The notes under the pieces were generated by a model. That model saw only the letters and a program-made list of their open reading frames with translations. It was not told where the DNA came from and did no database searches. A stretch of 64,000 nt of DNA from Trypanosoma brucei gambiense DAL972 (taxonomy: Eukaryota > Euglenozoa > Kinetoplastea > Trypanosomatida > Trypanosomatidae): contig NC_026744.1 in NCBI RefSeq assembly GCF_000210295.1, forward strand, positions 3,906,001 through 3,970,000. Direction: 5' to 3'. A program made the translations under genes and the position numbers. Numbering within the stretch: the stretch's first letter is position 1; the number at the start of each line of letters is the position of its first letter. Below are positions 21,401 to 31,431 of the stretch, piece after piece.

Positions 21401-22311
21401 AATTTCACTGCAAGATCGTGTGTCAGGAAAAACACCGGTGGGAGAAGTGACAACTGTGAACCGTAATCATTTTCATTGGCGCCGGAAGCATCCGCGTCGC
21501 TGCACAGAAGTCGACATGAATAAAGCAATCCACCTGCACACACGGCAGAAGCATTGTGTGCGTCAAGTACGACAGAGACACTCAACGCCCACACCAACTC
21601 AACCACACTGGCCAATAAATGAGCCTCACTCCAATCCCATTGTGCAGATGCACCACTTGTCACGTGCGAGTCTACTGCAACCATGGACCTGGTTAGAGAT
21701 CCTGGTGGGCATGTTTTCCTTAATCGTGTACAGAGTTTCGAGATTGAGTCCTTGATAGCCGCCACGACGTTTTCATGCAACACGTCTAGGAGGGAAACCG
21801 GGATGTTTCCCAATGTCCCCAGTGCCTCGTTATTGGGGACAGAAGAAGAAGGCCCTGTGGTTCCACTCATGCGTTTGAAGTCAAGAATATTGGCCATGAA
21901 AGTGTTTCGTACCATCGTGAGCTGCGCTACAACATCACTAGTTGTCAATCGCCACCGCATGTGTGTAGAGTCCGCAGATTTTGTTTCTTCTAAAGAGGGA
22001 GCACAATATCTCCCCTTCACTATGTGAGTCCACTGAGCCAAATCCTCTCCAGCCAACCTCGTCAGCTCCGCCATCGCTGTCCCACGCAAGGGCAACCTTG
22101 ACTCGGTATCATCGCTATCTTTATCAAGTAGGACAGCGTTATTATGGTTCCCCCTTTTCTTCAGCAGAAATTCGATGAGAGTTTTCTTCTCCCTGGAGTT
22201 GGATCTAAACATTTGGTTAATTGAATCATTGATATGAAGTCCATCGACACGGACGAGAAATGCATACACAATATTGGCATATGATATACCAAAGTGCTCC
22301 GGATGACTCAT
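12499..22311 (-). CDS. Giant helical protein, possible Furry/PAG1 (cell morphogenesis) homologue
   Basis: The product is about 3270 residues from the first ATG (22311); the longer frame starts with a GTG at 22398. It is a single uninterrupted frame of 9.8 kb. Most of the sequence is alternating hydrophobic and helical, like HEAT/ARM-type solenoids. The segment ALEGLAIILLGHTRRTVRQQAL followed by LQLDILASLL resembles the central region of Furry/Tao3/Mor2/PAG1 proteins, which scaffold NDR/LATS kinases in cell shape and polarity. Size (about 3000 residues) also fits. An acidic, Ser-rich linker with a basic KRKK stretch lies about two thirds along, and the last 250 residues are low in complexity and acidic. 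No enzyme motif, membrane segment or signal peptide was seen. The Furry assignment is tentative; other giant HEAT proteins such as DOP1/Mon2-like ones are alternatives. Confidence 0.75.
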   Translation of the reverse strand: MSHPEHFGISYANIVYAFLVRVDGLHINDSINQMFRSNSREKKTLIEFLLKKRGNHNNAVLLDKDSDDTESRLPLRGTAMAELTRLAGEDLAQWTHIVKGRYCAPSLEETKSADSTHMRWRLTTSDVVAQLTMVRNTFMANILDFKRMSGTTGPSSSVPNNEALGTLGNIPVSLLDVLHENVVAAIKDSISKLCTRLRKTCPPGSLTRSMVAVDSHVTSGASAQWDWSEAHLLASVVELVWALSVSVVLDAHNASAVCAGGLLYSCRLLCSDADASGANENDYGSQLSLLPPVFFLTHDLAVKLEAHYHAVLQSAGCSIVSPSRVYYSLLSSSCYDLLSQIDEQAVRGHCMSSVRLCVSLLKEARLSCETWESVRWDDIVSRVRSGIPQANRQVLVQDLECLWHFHRNWSEKTRGGRTSLTNDAQVGGLPIILSGKLPSFLSTRFQDLATELFSKCSSLKSVEASKGTKAVESMFVTVFFDALYMCHIFHNGPGSVDSLVVLLVLVKKILPHAKKEKRLRGVVTLLLLGCLFPQPVPDNGNTKIHDQLVGSSGQPISEMLLGELDSWRKCKYSMWYAISVAAMLGCVSPASLLKKMPSFLKTLRNLFSSVDNIDRSSILYSTLHVGGLLVDLHLRNATALAEDVKSCTECFLYYTEKMLVKDLHNEKWREGTGAPACIMAASDLLLFCLQQEHFYLKATGWLLRLLDCRNKTRGSVKSVKGPTICYGQLIAMRALSALCELKYFSVDSKMSEQKNGTKNAVLACNLNCGYHNTVDELYDDFTDTKTQIRSKIMGMIFCRGSCYNYVVTTVEGPTALWHEGHLKNLLTFIKFTNNIQTAINDIRKAAFEYLNDAAQESSMNGTSEFKLQLVSVLIVAGFFTPARAMLDRSLTLPKLLVGADSQLKEAVARVVLPLYLKSGNNSNGSSYGRRSLCSCAFAIYRLAESVIDVLVSEDNGRVEELVKYLTSHLLELRDEMEYITLNDMYVRTTHDDVKDSPQLGRRWDFFSAGAEVRAFNCAVGSRRDKWNWLLIPMNRNVDQLEGCFSSPESEGWYVVRALEGTTLMDALEGLAIILLGHTRRTVRQQALLQLDILASLLSLQRVHCGDQLSTNEDAVGRTHNAPGTSAGMRLGAHGHEGAQNQRFTASEVLKEVGESFEDMYLSLEESYIPFPASTSWHPKSERHQKGMGYVGERSFRTHIGVVESSRGTPADVEMHIRVNNSGSPLVSTPLGDRCMMADSEAYLLIFVSALALVLATHCYYPGSALVRVTCALAGEIVQRGLKLHMEGKLPLWRSCYVLRFLILSVDNTKSLPDANRVTAGGERNRPGHRHGGNTTIVGNFDDYKEVTWQIISRYAEYNKLMDDITVPLITYGVSSTTTFSFFDVLQFLHLGPLEYTWTRDTPLVTFPGVMDSNHPLIKSLRDILYKCNCSHSAKDAEHKAWACLSVFLPTLVVVGRRFFVKPPIIPSREQEKLAIQRTQMEKIIVGTIDFLLLGNTRLFEAGENIEEQQELQAETLFQILDEGNGVAARSWLALSRSLPATNNGDELRASFSRNTVGGAMTIIFLRGLFYDLVTLIFSKETKYLETQLKSILLLKVFYSLTHQVQWFLDINPLQVDDNPEAQLHPNVLVAMEKGVLALQTVILSMEQLTGGSPSATVASIANSFSENFLKWLQHALPPNNTNLEGDMPCIFNIAVTLLVADASSWESMRRVLHQEPVDSPVHRSLFSIMVTAFSVLWGRLERTVTSPRVCVKRISYQTRSDASSDARASLLGSGTSCDSVNKMIVTNSSLIFYALMYSYEESSVGPVFDPIVRSKAKALLQLLCGELLINDTSGEDGFARWFYLLLNATRMQRDNVDVSGQLLQNFFTMASSIILSAGATVSSTAPIHPVSVKIALRLLSLFVRQVEATEESLRTMLKVTQACRNSISDNYIAEVWGGWIAYEGAGRDRFIAVLVTSMIDIADKNTIAYYIDRFISSEKLSQGVGEGRVSLDSQIQSTYYNFFLFSIYQMRLLNQRHASSAPSSSTKYDTALNDITSEFSKDDRIAPSYTAMSSVNCINFEMSIGRCPNVNVAGKGKMAWIAEENIWHGLQRLSQEAVRGRAFSTVRRERCSGRTCLSPMPLYPDDVETSLELSFVKPLVSVLFFASWSIERLQEHGQRLWMEIYRDLSALGEFTSVAGSCEVKNERHVVSSSYPSRDVIISLAKRDATNADEGSCVEDEQETGSVVQQSEASSESDDNTLVQNDGSNFSSSESEEAGAFRASDEKSVIDYGSVVEHCSTESNGTVVVHGGTHTTFAAERTITVEKDDKQSEERKRRDRLKRKKDIYRVAHRDYLTLHIHFSCMLLAHLSSGVLHRSDERDEPGSRFYVVDLAFKVLEKLLKGTVTDPTYRAPNSTKYWLELTLTRLRHRDLMMAQKGNEMQQIWECWDTLLLEESLVFGDSKLNENHAHSPSSTVDIVFAELFMGITGHGRNVFGRRFLQRCLHDSSKWLTQGFMMENRAWQRRHQVHSHISLLCMKVIRSISTCLSLSTENLLVGCGSRHLWVEKMSMQLAEANLLRHLLAVLSDRVGANSTVQSGANPQHIVTNKRYVSCIPVITTLACLLRDITIHEILYSSESQKQGMDRTKPEVLAIATPFGSNSSFPSSYLVSCFWAGFALLFASDAWSSVCDLLTVFHRHGCLKFLNVIPKPPPCSSGTFQLTVLPECAAVQLVLLQQGRLTAKQKRDNDELRSTIGRNYKHNTAVVLKYLSEFSQDNSGSAALLAFSELVLLCDWVSLNLAGFSPEVLKTLHVEESKSRENSTTNLVRSNADLGGPPVYSLWDCLGLFGETWKQSLVVFSGGSGSSLKNLSLRMKYVLDELFRVCSEVFNVPSVEMLLSRVDLSKQNGVHPGSPFSGSGLDDIDVCSLHSCADTADDRCCLCEDNVLSFQQYFEILVVLPFMSLFRSHHTPFPMWSKLLSFVSALLWYHERGHTYITDLLLKFLPDLETALDDVIMQNALVDVNEVPLVDRLLVSVIAEEVLAKAECLKACRPAKQKNLVYDSRRHPLPLVSLIDNEQVITDIVKYLVDSFSTSLGSSAVNLHQLSAVSLGSENATACRYHSTSNRTKGTDGEGMVNTDGKSAGEERSYLDCENVDRQEPDEQTEEACPIAGQFSEQSSDCYQESESGLGTRSHRFGAFVYETLPHAVGPSHQLHQLPIENYCCSVGNTSVDPPKADDEGEQADTNNSGQLLVTYGDDTRTQSACDADTISRTSGRYSASSVSVDVDECSG

Positions 22312-24094
22312 ATGACCCTCAAAACGACAGCTAATATAGAATGAAAGGGTACCACACAATTGCCTCCTCTCCTCTTTCAAACGTCCCTTCTTCCTCACGG
22401 TATATTATTTAAAACCTCTACCTGCTGTTGGTGTCTTTACAATCTTTCCCCCTCCGTATCGCAACCGGACGGCGGTGAGCGATATCTCCCCCTGCTCACT
22501 CTTCACACTTTAACCTCTTCTCACCGAAAATAAGAAAAAAGGAACGACGACTCTCCCTGAGAGAAAATTTATATAATATGAGATTCTTTTTCACGGTGAA
22601 TCGTCTTCCGGCTACTAGCCGTGATGCATGAAACTTACATGCAACGAAAAAAAATACTTCACCTAACCTAGAGTTCTCTGTTGTCTCAGCCAATTTCCTA
22701 CCTTTCGGTGGTAGCGCCGTATCACTCCGCTCTATATTTACTTCTTTATAGCACTTGATGAAATACTTAACCGACGCTTCCTTTTATTTATCACGTTCGA
22801 CTTGTTTTCCCCTTCTCTCGTGAGTGCGGAGACAATGACGAAGATCAGTTGTTTTTCTTTTTAAATATGCTTTCTCTTGTGAGTTTTCACGCACACTACG
22901 TGTAAAAACAAGGAAATTTCTCATAGAAGAACAGATGAAAAAAAAAAAAGAAACGATAAAATTCGATACGAATATGACAATTAACATTTAAAAAAAAAGA
23001 AGCCGATGATAATGTTCTCTTTTCACTGGGCAACAGAGATACCAAAAAGCAAAAATATATATACGGAAGAAAAGGCACAATCCACGGGGAAACGACGCAG
23101 CGACTTGTGAACATAAAAAGAAACATCACACGAAAAATCATTCGGTCGCTTTCCCCCGATTTAACACCCCTCCTACTCACGCACTAACTCAATTGCACCC
23201 AACTAATCCTAAATATTTCATTTTATTGTAACGCATTGCTTACATACTCTTCATTCATTTTTTTTTCTCTCTCTCTCTCCCTCCTTACAACTTCCTTTTT
23301 CTCCATATTTATTCTTTTCTCTCCACCTCTATGGGTCCCTCTTGCGTTGTCTCGTCACTTCCCACAAGTTCTTTCGGTCATCACCCGTCATGTTGCCACT
23401 TTCAGGGCAATCAAGTAAACACATACATGCTCGATGACATGTAATGTACGCAACTGCACACAACAGGAAGGAGAACAACGCAAGAAAAAAAAGGGGAAAA
23501 CAACAACAATAACAACAAAAAACAAAACAAAAAAAATACACCTCCCCGAGTGCGTGACGGCGCAGTCCGCACTAATAATACGGCAACAGACACACACGCA
23601 CACATTATTTCTGCCTTTAAAACAAGAAAATAAAATACACAGAAGGGGATATATTGATGTATAAGGTGTTACGTGGGCGGTGACAGCTAAATGTAAACCA
23701 CACAAAACATATTTACACCTCAAAACCTCAGGTCCGCTACCCTCATTTGTAAACATGTGGCAGGCCGCAGAGATGTTGATTAATGGAGGGCCCACTCTTT
23801 CTTTTTCTTCCTCTTCATTCAAGCCTCATCCACATGTAAATACAGTCCCTTCCCCCCTCTCTTTACCTTTGATGTTGAAATAACCGAAACAAATTTGTTA
23901 AATGACAGAAAAAGGAAAACAAAAAAAGAGGGGGTGAGGAGGAAACAAAAAAAAAATTAAAAAACATAAACGAGAGGGAGGGGAATACACATACAATAGC
24001 AGGTGAGAAAAAGAATTTGAGCCTCAACTACGGTAACAAAGGTGAATCATATGCGCAAATTTGCCTACATGTCCCCCAGAATATTACCTGAGCT
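22312..24094. other. Long intergenic region, about 1.8 kb
   Basis: It is low-complexity, with A runs and CT-rich runs (for example CTCTCTCTCTCC near 23269-23281). It holds the 3' UTR of the membrane-anchored unknown gene and the leader of the giant gene. A 144-codon minus-strand ORF at 23388-23822 is rich in Val, Phe and Cys from TG and T runs and is not credible. Confidence 0.4.
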
Positions 24095-26071
24095 TTACAC
24101 ATACACGTTAAACGGTGCTTTTGCCCACGATGAAGTTGTTGCGGCGGGTTTCACAGTTTTCTTTGGTGGCGTATAAAGGCGGTCGTAAACGCTTTTCTTT
24201 TGACGGAAATTACTGCCCTCCCCAGACGAGATGCTGTTGTCACCATTCATTTCCACATGAGCGTGAGTATTCATGCGACCATACGGTAGAATTTTATGGT
24301 CAACGATGTTATCCAAAGGTGATGGGACTGTTGATGTAGTGGAAACACGTGCATAATGCTCGTGCACTCCCTTGCGACGGGGTGTGCGTTCGCCATTTCT
24401 CTCCGAGCCGAATAATTTTTTTGAAACCATGAACCCCTCCTTGCCATCATTAAAAGAGCTTGAGGGGGTTTTGTCTAGCAGAATGCTCAACTCCTCGTTT
24501 AAGTTCGGCTCCTCATATTGCCGCACATCCGTATGTTTGCTCATTCCGTTAGAGCGTGTGCCAACCTGCTCATGTGGTTTCACACCCGACTTACCGGACG
24601 GTGTAATGGATGGAGAAGAGGTGGATGACGAGGGCGCGCCCACTTTGGCACGGGCCCGCTGTTTTTTCTTCAAAATGGACCGTTCGAGCATACTCTGAGC
24701 ATTTGTAGATAGGCTCAAGAGGTTGAGTATAAAGGAATAATCCGTACCGTTCCGCTGCAGAACAGAAAACGCTTCGTGGTGCCGCAGCTTCATCAGTTGT
24801 TTCAGCAGAGTTGCCACTTCAGCCTCCTCAAACGATGAGTTGGTATACCACATGGTTTCCCCACCTGAAACGGACGAAGATTCGGGAAACTGAGTTGCCG
24901 ACGAGGGCATCTTAGCCCGTCGGCGACGCAATAAAATTTTCTCGACGGCTTCCGCCACTCTCACACATTGTGGTGAGCCATTTAAGTCATCAGCATTATC
25001 TTTATCCTCACTGTCGTCATCATCGCTCGAAAGTATTGTAAACTGGTGAAATTGGTTTTCATATTTTGTGGTTTTGCCTTCGGCGGGACACCATATGATG
25101 ATGGCCTCCCTCTCGTCCATCGCAAAGCGCCCGATCTTCGAATAGCGACCGCGCTCACCCCTCAATAGACAAAAGACCTCCTGCTGCAACCGGCTGAGAT
25201 GCGTTAAACGTTTGTCTTGAGGTGACCGTGCTGTGAGAAGTGGTGGTGCAAGTTCTGGTATCTTTCTTGTCTTCAGTATGTGGCACAAGACACTGCGAGG
25301 GAGCTCTGTCAGGAAGTTATAAAGTTCAAGCCACTCTTTTGGATCAACTTCCGGGGTTTGTACTGCCTCGATAAGTTCCATCAGCTCCCTTGCGACTCCG
25401 CCATCCAACGCTGGAGAAAGAAGAAATGACGGCAACTTCTCTCCACCAAGCAATGAGTAGCCGAGGCATAAGTCAACATCTTGTGACAAAGGTGAAGGTG
25501 TTTCCTTGCCCTGCCGTGGAATGGGGCTAATGCATCGAAGAGCATCAGTACTCACCATTTGCACGAGTGCATCATTTTCGTTAACCACTCGAAACGCGTC
25601 ATCGGTTGTTTGTGTTCCCCGCTCCCGCCTCTGTGGGGTCTCGTTCATGTAAGGAGCTGTGGCAGTGGAGGGTCGCCGTGATCTTGCGGCACTGTTCAAA
25701 CCACTTCCGCTAATGCGAGTAAGCCAGTGAGGATGCCTGGCGGGAGTGTTCTCGCCATTTGTGCGGGATTCCTGTGGATGAGCAGATGGCTCATGTTTAC
25801 TACTGAATGTATTGTTACTTGTTGCTGTGAGACCATTTGTACGCTCGGGTCTTGAAGACACGACGCTTCGGGAGCCCTCGCTCCGGCACGCTGCTGTTCC
25901 GGGTGTACTTCCGCTACGGTATTTATTTGGTACGGGCCGTGGAGGGGACGCGCGGGTTCCACGTGGCCGGTGAAGTCCTCGACTGCGGCGCGGTGACGAG
26001 TTTTGTATGTACAAAAAGAAAACCACCGAGACGATACTTAGTCCCGCCCACGCTAGTTTTTCCCTATCCAT
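24095..26071 (-). CDS. Hypothetical protein with N-terminal membrane anchor
   Basis: The product is 658 residues long with an ATG start at 26071. Residues about 7-23 (LAWAGLSIVSVVFFLYI) form one hydrophobic segment, followed at once by Arg-rich sequence (SSPRRSRGLHRPRG). That fits a signal anchor or tail facing the cytosol. Residues 30-170 are Ser/Arg/Pro-rich and probably disordered. A more ordered section lies around residues 215-340, containing LPSFLLSPALDGGVARELME and LPRSVLCHILKTRKIPEL, with an acidic DDDDSED stretch after it. A second ordered helical part lies near 405-470, ending in the basic KKKQRARAK. The last 180 residues are again low in complexity, with many TP and SP sites. I recognise no family. 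Confidence 0.8.
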   Translation of the reverse strand: MDREKLAWAGLSIVSVVFFLYIQNSSPRRSRGLHRPRGTRASPPRPVPNKYRSGSTPGTAACRSEGSRSVVSSRPERTNGLTATSNNTFSSKHEPSAHPQESRTNGENTPARHPHWLTRISGSGLNSAARSRRPSTATAPYMNETPQRRERGTQTTDDAFRVVNENDALVQMVSTDALRCISPIPRQGKETPSPLSQDVDLCLGYSLLGGEKLPSFLLSPALDGGVARELMELIEAVQTPEVDPKEWLELYNFLTELPRSVLCHILKTRKIPELAPPLLTARSPQDKRLTHLSRLQQEVFCLLRGERGRYSKIGRFAMDEREAIIIWCPAEGKTTKYENQFHQFTILSSDDDDSEDKDNADDLNGSPQCVRVAEAVEKILLRRRRAKMPSSATQFPESSSVSGGETMWYTNSSFEEAEVATLLKQLMKLRHHEAFSVLQRNGTDYSFILNLLSLSTNAQSMLERSILKKKQRARAKVGAPSSSTSSPSITPSGKSGVKPHEQVGTRSNGMSKHTDVRQYEEPNLNEELSILLDKTPSSSFNDGKEGFMVSKKLFGSERNGERTPRRKGVHEHYARVSTTSTVPSPLDNIVDHKILPYGRMNTHAHVEMNGDNSISSGEGSNFRQKKSVYDRLYTPPKKTVKPAATTSSWAKAPFNVYV

Positions 26072-26550
26072 TGAAAACGCACAAACGAAATATCACAACA
26101 ATTCTATGATTACAGTTTTATTAATCTATGGTTATTGATACGTGCGTTTCTTTTATGTGAAGAAAACGCTTAACGAGGAAGTATTGCTTTTAAGAAAGCT
26201 CTACTATCCTCTCTGCTGCTCCTTACCAGTACGCACCAGCTGTTGACTCAAACAGCTTACCAAAGTCTGAATAGCTGCGGTGCGTAAACCCTTGTGGCAT
26301 AAAAAAAAAGGGGGGCAAAGAGAATGGGAGAAAAAGAGACAAAAATGCACAAACGGCCAGACTACCTCGGCGCACAAATACTAGGTAACAATTATATTGC
26401 GGTACCCTCTTTGGTCTTTTTTTTTTTACCGCACAGTAAATATGTTAAAAAGATATTTGGAATCTTCAGGAAAACGTGAATCGTTCCCCCTCAAAAAATA
26501 AAAAAAACATGAGACGTACAACCACAACTCATGATACGATACGTGAGAAC
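26072..26550. other. Intergenic region, about 0.5 kb
   Basis: It holds the 3' UTR of the SPOUT methyltransferase gene and the 5' region of the membrane-anchored unknown. A/T-rich homopolymers occur near 26308-26320 and 26417-26428. No gene was seen. Confidence 0.4.
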
Positions 26551-28170
26551 CTACAGGGTCGTGATATTTGGATGCATCACCGCACTTAAACGCTGCAGAG
26601 CGATCCCGGCGGCAACTGCAACCGGCAAACCTGCCGAAACGGTATCGGTGAAATCATGGGGAAGTACAGTTAAAATCTTTTCACATCGCTGAAGAATATG
26701 AAGCGGTGGTAATATACCCTCTTGAGGTACGACAAGCAAAACCCCTTCGCGTATTGCTTCCCTTAAAGTCTCCTCTGACTCGCATAAACTCAACATGCAG
26801 TTTGGGTCGGAATAACGAGTTTCGTACCACTTCACTGCCTCCAATGCAGCCTGACTACCTTCACTTCCCTGCAAGTCTTGCAAATCACTTACACGGCTTC
26901 TACTTGCAGAGTATAAAAATTTATGCCCACAATCCAAAAACCACCACCTGCAGGGAACGTTTGCCTCATCGAGACGCTTTTTCATGAGGTTGAGTTGCGG
27001 TTCCATGTCTTCGATACTGCTTCCGCACCCTTCAAACAGGTCTCCCAAGTAAGTTGGTGGTGTGTAGTGCTGGGTGCCAACGGTTCCAACAACATTAATT
27101 TTACGTCGGCCAAAATAAAAGATGTTGTCAACAAGAAATGCATTTGCACTACGAACAATACCCCCGAGGTTACGAAGATCTATTTCGTTCTGGCAGAGCA
27201 CAGACAAACCGAAACAACGGCCCTTTCCAGGGCGACGTTGATCGGAGCAGGCTCGAAGCAAAAGTTTTCTCAGGTGGTTGTGAGTATCGATAATATTTTC
27301 CACATTTTTACCAAAATATAGAGGATGTATAGGCCGGGGGTCAATACGGGACGGCACGCCGTAGCCATGGGTCGTCGGAATCCGCTCTCGGAAGCAGCGT
27401 TGATAGCTAAGCAAAGCCTCCAGTTCATCATCTGTGTTTGGACAAAAGGCGCGTTTAGTTGTCTCTGTCATCAACGATCTCGAATGAGGGAAATTCTGGT
27501 CCAGAAAGGCATAAAAGAGTGCAATACCCATGGAAGTTACTACGTTGAGTGAGCTAATCGTGCCGTATTGTGGTACGTACACAACACAGTCAGCGCATTG
27601 GCCATCACTCTCATCTGATATAGTCGCGTTATCACATTCAATATACTTGGAGCTCACACCTCGGTTCTCATGTCCGATGAGCAGCCGCGCTACCGACGAG
27701 ATTCGACACGTAAAAAGGCTCTGAGACCGGTGGGTAAAGTTTTCCAGTGCCACTAGCGGGAAGTTCTCAGCCCATTGCCCCCTGAAAAACGCTTCTTTAC
27801 CGAATTGGGCAACGCGATTAAGCACCAGTGATGTTGTTTCCGGATTCGAACCCGCATCGTCTGTACCACACTGGCGGTCGCGAATGTTCTTGATATCCTC
27901 TGCCTTAGAAAGCGAGAGAAACGAAGGTGGAACTGCCGTGCCATAGAACATACAAGTACGTATGGAATTCATTGCGTTAAAGGCACTGGTACAACCTTCC
28001 AAACCAACGGACAGATGTGGGAGATGACAGTGCTTCGGCCAACCCAGTCGGAGCATTTGGGACCACCGCGTCAGGGGATTATCCGTGCAAACCTTCCGCG
28101 GAGGTGCTGAGGCTTGTGGAAAACGTCTCGGTGTGACACGCAAACGTAACAAGAGTTGATTGAAAAACAT
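26551..28170 (-). CDS. Tandem SPOUT (SpoU/TrmH) RNA 2'-O-methyltransferase-like protein
   Basis: The product is 539 residues with an ATG start at 28170. The first 27 residues are rich in Arg and hydrophobic residues without acids, like a mitochondrial presequence. Two SpoU-type domains can be traced. Domain 1 (about 50-230) has FPLVALENF, LLIGHENRGVSSKYIE (motif 2) and YVPQYGTISSLNVVTSMGIA (motif 3 with the SLN asparagine), close to the Trm3/TARBP1 pattern. Its motif 1 is degenerate. Domain 2 (about 315-535) has a good motif 1, NLGGIVRSANAF with its Arg, but an altered motif 2 (VVPQEG) and motif 3 (AGLPVAVAAGIAL, with the SLN signature lost). SpoU enzymes methylate ribose 2'-OH of tRNA or rRNA with S-adenosylmethionine and act as dimers. 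Target RNA is unknown; mitochondrial rRNA or tRNA is a guess from the N terminus. Confidence 0.82.
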   Translation of the reverse strand: MFFNQLLLRLRVTPRRFPQASAPPRKVCTDNPLTRWSQMLRLGWPKHCHLPHLSVGLEGCTSAFNAMNSIRTCMFYGTAVPPSFLSLSKAEDIKNIRDRQCGTDDAGSNPETTSLVLNRVAQFGKEAFFRGQWAENFPLVALENFTHRSQSLFTCRISSVARLLIGHENRGVSSKYIECDNATISDESDGQCADCVVYVPQYGTISSLNVVTSMGIALFYAFLDQNFPHSRSLMTETTKRAFCPNTDDELEALLSYQRCFRERIPTTHGYGVPSRIDPRPIHPLYFGKNVENIIDTHNHLRKLLLRACSDQRRPGKGRCFGLSVLCQNEIDLRNLGGIVRSANAFLVDNIFYFGRRKINVVGTVGTQHYTPPTYLGDLFEGCGSSIEDMEPQLNLMKKRLDEANVPCRWWFLDCGHKFLYSASRSRVSDLQDLQGSEGSQAALEAVKWYETRYSDPNCMLSLCESEETLREAIREGVLLVVPQEGILPPLHILQRCEKILTVLPHDFTDTVSAGLPVAVAAGIALQRLSAVMHPNITTL

Positions 28171-29221
28171 CTCCCTCAGAAAGGGAGCCCAACTGCTTAT
28201 TAACTAATTAGACAGAACACTAATCAACCTCTCAAACTCAGACATGTGTTGTTTCGATGAGCCGTTATAATCAAAGTGTCCAAACAGAATCAGTTCGCAA
28301 CCTTCTCAATAAAATGATCAAAATTATCCTAGTTTACCAAGCAAATGAGAAAAAAAAAAGAAGAAAATAAGGAAGGAGAAATCATAGGTAGATTGTGGCA
28401 AGTCAAAGGGATAACACCCGAAAGCGAAAAAAAAGAACAGAAGTAAAGAAACACCTATTAACCGTAGCACGATCCGGAGAGTAACCGTACTAACTCATGC
28501 TCTGTGTCCCCCTTTCCCGTACATTTAAAACATACGACTGTTTGTGTGCTCTCATGTACTCTCTCCTGCATATGTAAGCTTATGCATACTTCATCACGTC
28601 ATTTCGTTCACCACCTTGTCTCCTCGCTACAACTTTCTTTTTTTTTTTTCTTTCCTTTTCCATTATACTCCTTCTTTCCCCCTCCCCCCTCCTTCTTATT
28701 CATTTTTGCTTTACTTGATTAAAACGGCTGGAGAGCTTTTGCTTTCGTAGTTTAACCTCTCCGCCCCACCTCCTCCTCCCTCCCTCACAAACACACACGC
28801 CGTCACCACCACCACCCACTCGCCCAGGCAAAACGGTTGGCACCTTCTCATTTCAGTTACTTCCGCCATTATATTCGTCTCGGTCCCATCTCTTCTATTT
28901 CAATCCTTTTTTTTTTCTTTTTCATTTCCCCCGCCACCACCGCGGCAACTGCAACGGCAAGGGAACGGCAATGAAAGAGGTGGAAAACGACATCGCTGGT
29001 GCCGGAGGGGAAAGACGATGATGATGATGATGAAGAAACAAAAAAAAAAGGAGGGAGGGAGCAACTATCAAAAGGAACAAATTCATCATGCACACACATG
29101 TACACCCCAGTGTCACCCATTCGGCAAAAGCAAGCGACTCACATAGGGAAGCAAACACGCGTACTTATCATGAATGCACCGCTTTTCCGAAGAGTTACTC
29201 GGTCATTCTTCTCTTTGATAC

Positions 29222-29256
<35 letters not shown>

Positions 29257-29810
29257 TTTATATAACTTAATCTGTTGGTTCGCTTCAACTTGTATCCCCA
29301 CCCGCACAATCTTTGCTTCTTCCTTTATTTCTCCCCTTTTATGATCTATCCCCCGTTTTTACCCCTTTAAGAACGCGGCTATTAACAAGTAGCTGCTTTT
29401 TCCCCCTTACAAGTGAATCGGTTAACCATTTCATTGTATCTCCTACTTTCTTTATTGTGGTCATCTGTTGTTTTGTTTACACTCTTGCTTCCTTATCCGT
29501 TCACCCTGTTTGTACACTTGTACCTTTCAAAAAAAAAAAGAAGTTAGTGATATATATATATATAACGAAAGCATCTTCCACGGACCACACGCAAGTCTTC
29601 ATCGGAATGGCACCTCACCCATCTTCAATTTGGATCTCTTCTTCCATTCCTTCGATCACTTAACCGTCAAAATAGTAAGAAACTTTTTTTTCCCTTTTTA
29701 TTATACGTAACGAAAGGAACGAAACGCCAACGCTTGCGAGAAAGAACTTGAAGGAGCCAATACTCACATTTTCCCCACAAACATGGGTTTCACTGTTGGT
29801 GACATTGTTA
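28171..29810. other. Long intergenic region with microsatellites, about 1.6 kb
   Basis: It holds the 3' UTR of the ZFP2 gene and the 5' region of the SPOUT gene. It contains a GAT repeat (29019-29034), an AT dinucleotide repeat (29228-29253), a shorter AT run near 29551-29564 and T or A runs. No gene was recognised. The long AU-rich 3' UTR of ZFP2 would be the natural place for post-transcriptional control. Confidence 0.45.
29228..29253. repeat. AT dinucleotide microsatellite
   Basis: Thirteen uninterrupted AT units lie in the probable 3' UTR of the ZFP2 gene. It is likely polymorphic in length. Confidence 0.9.

Positions 29811-31431
<1,621 letters not shown>

Noticed and set aside
23388..23822. 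144-codon minus-strand ORF between the giant gene and the membrane-anchored gene
   Set aside because: Its Cys/Val/Phe runs derive from TG and T repeats, and it lies in a low-complexity gap.
29228..29253. AT repeat as a functional origin or centromere signal
   Set aside because: A simple dinucleotide microsatellite in an intergenic stretch is sufficient explanation.
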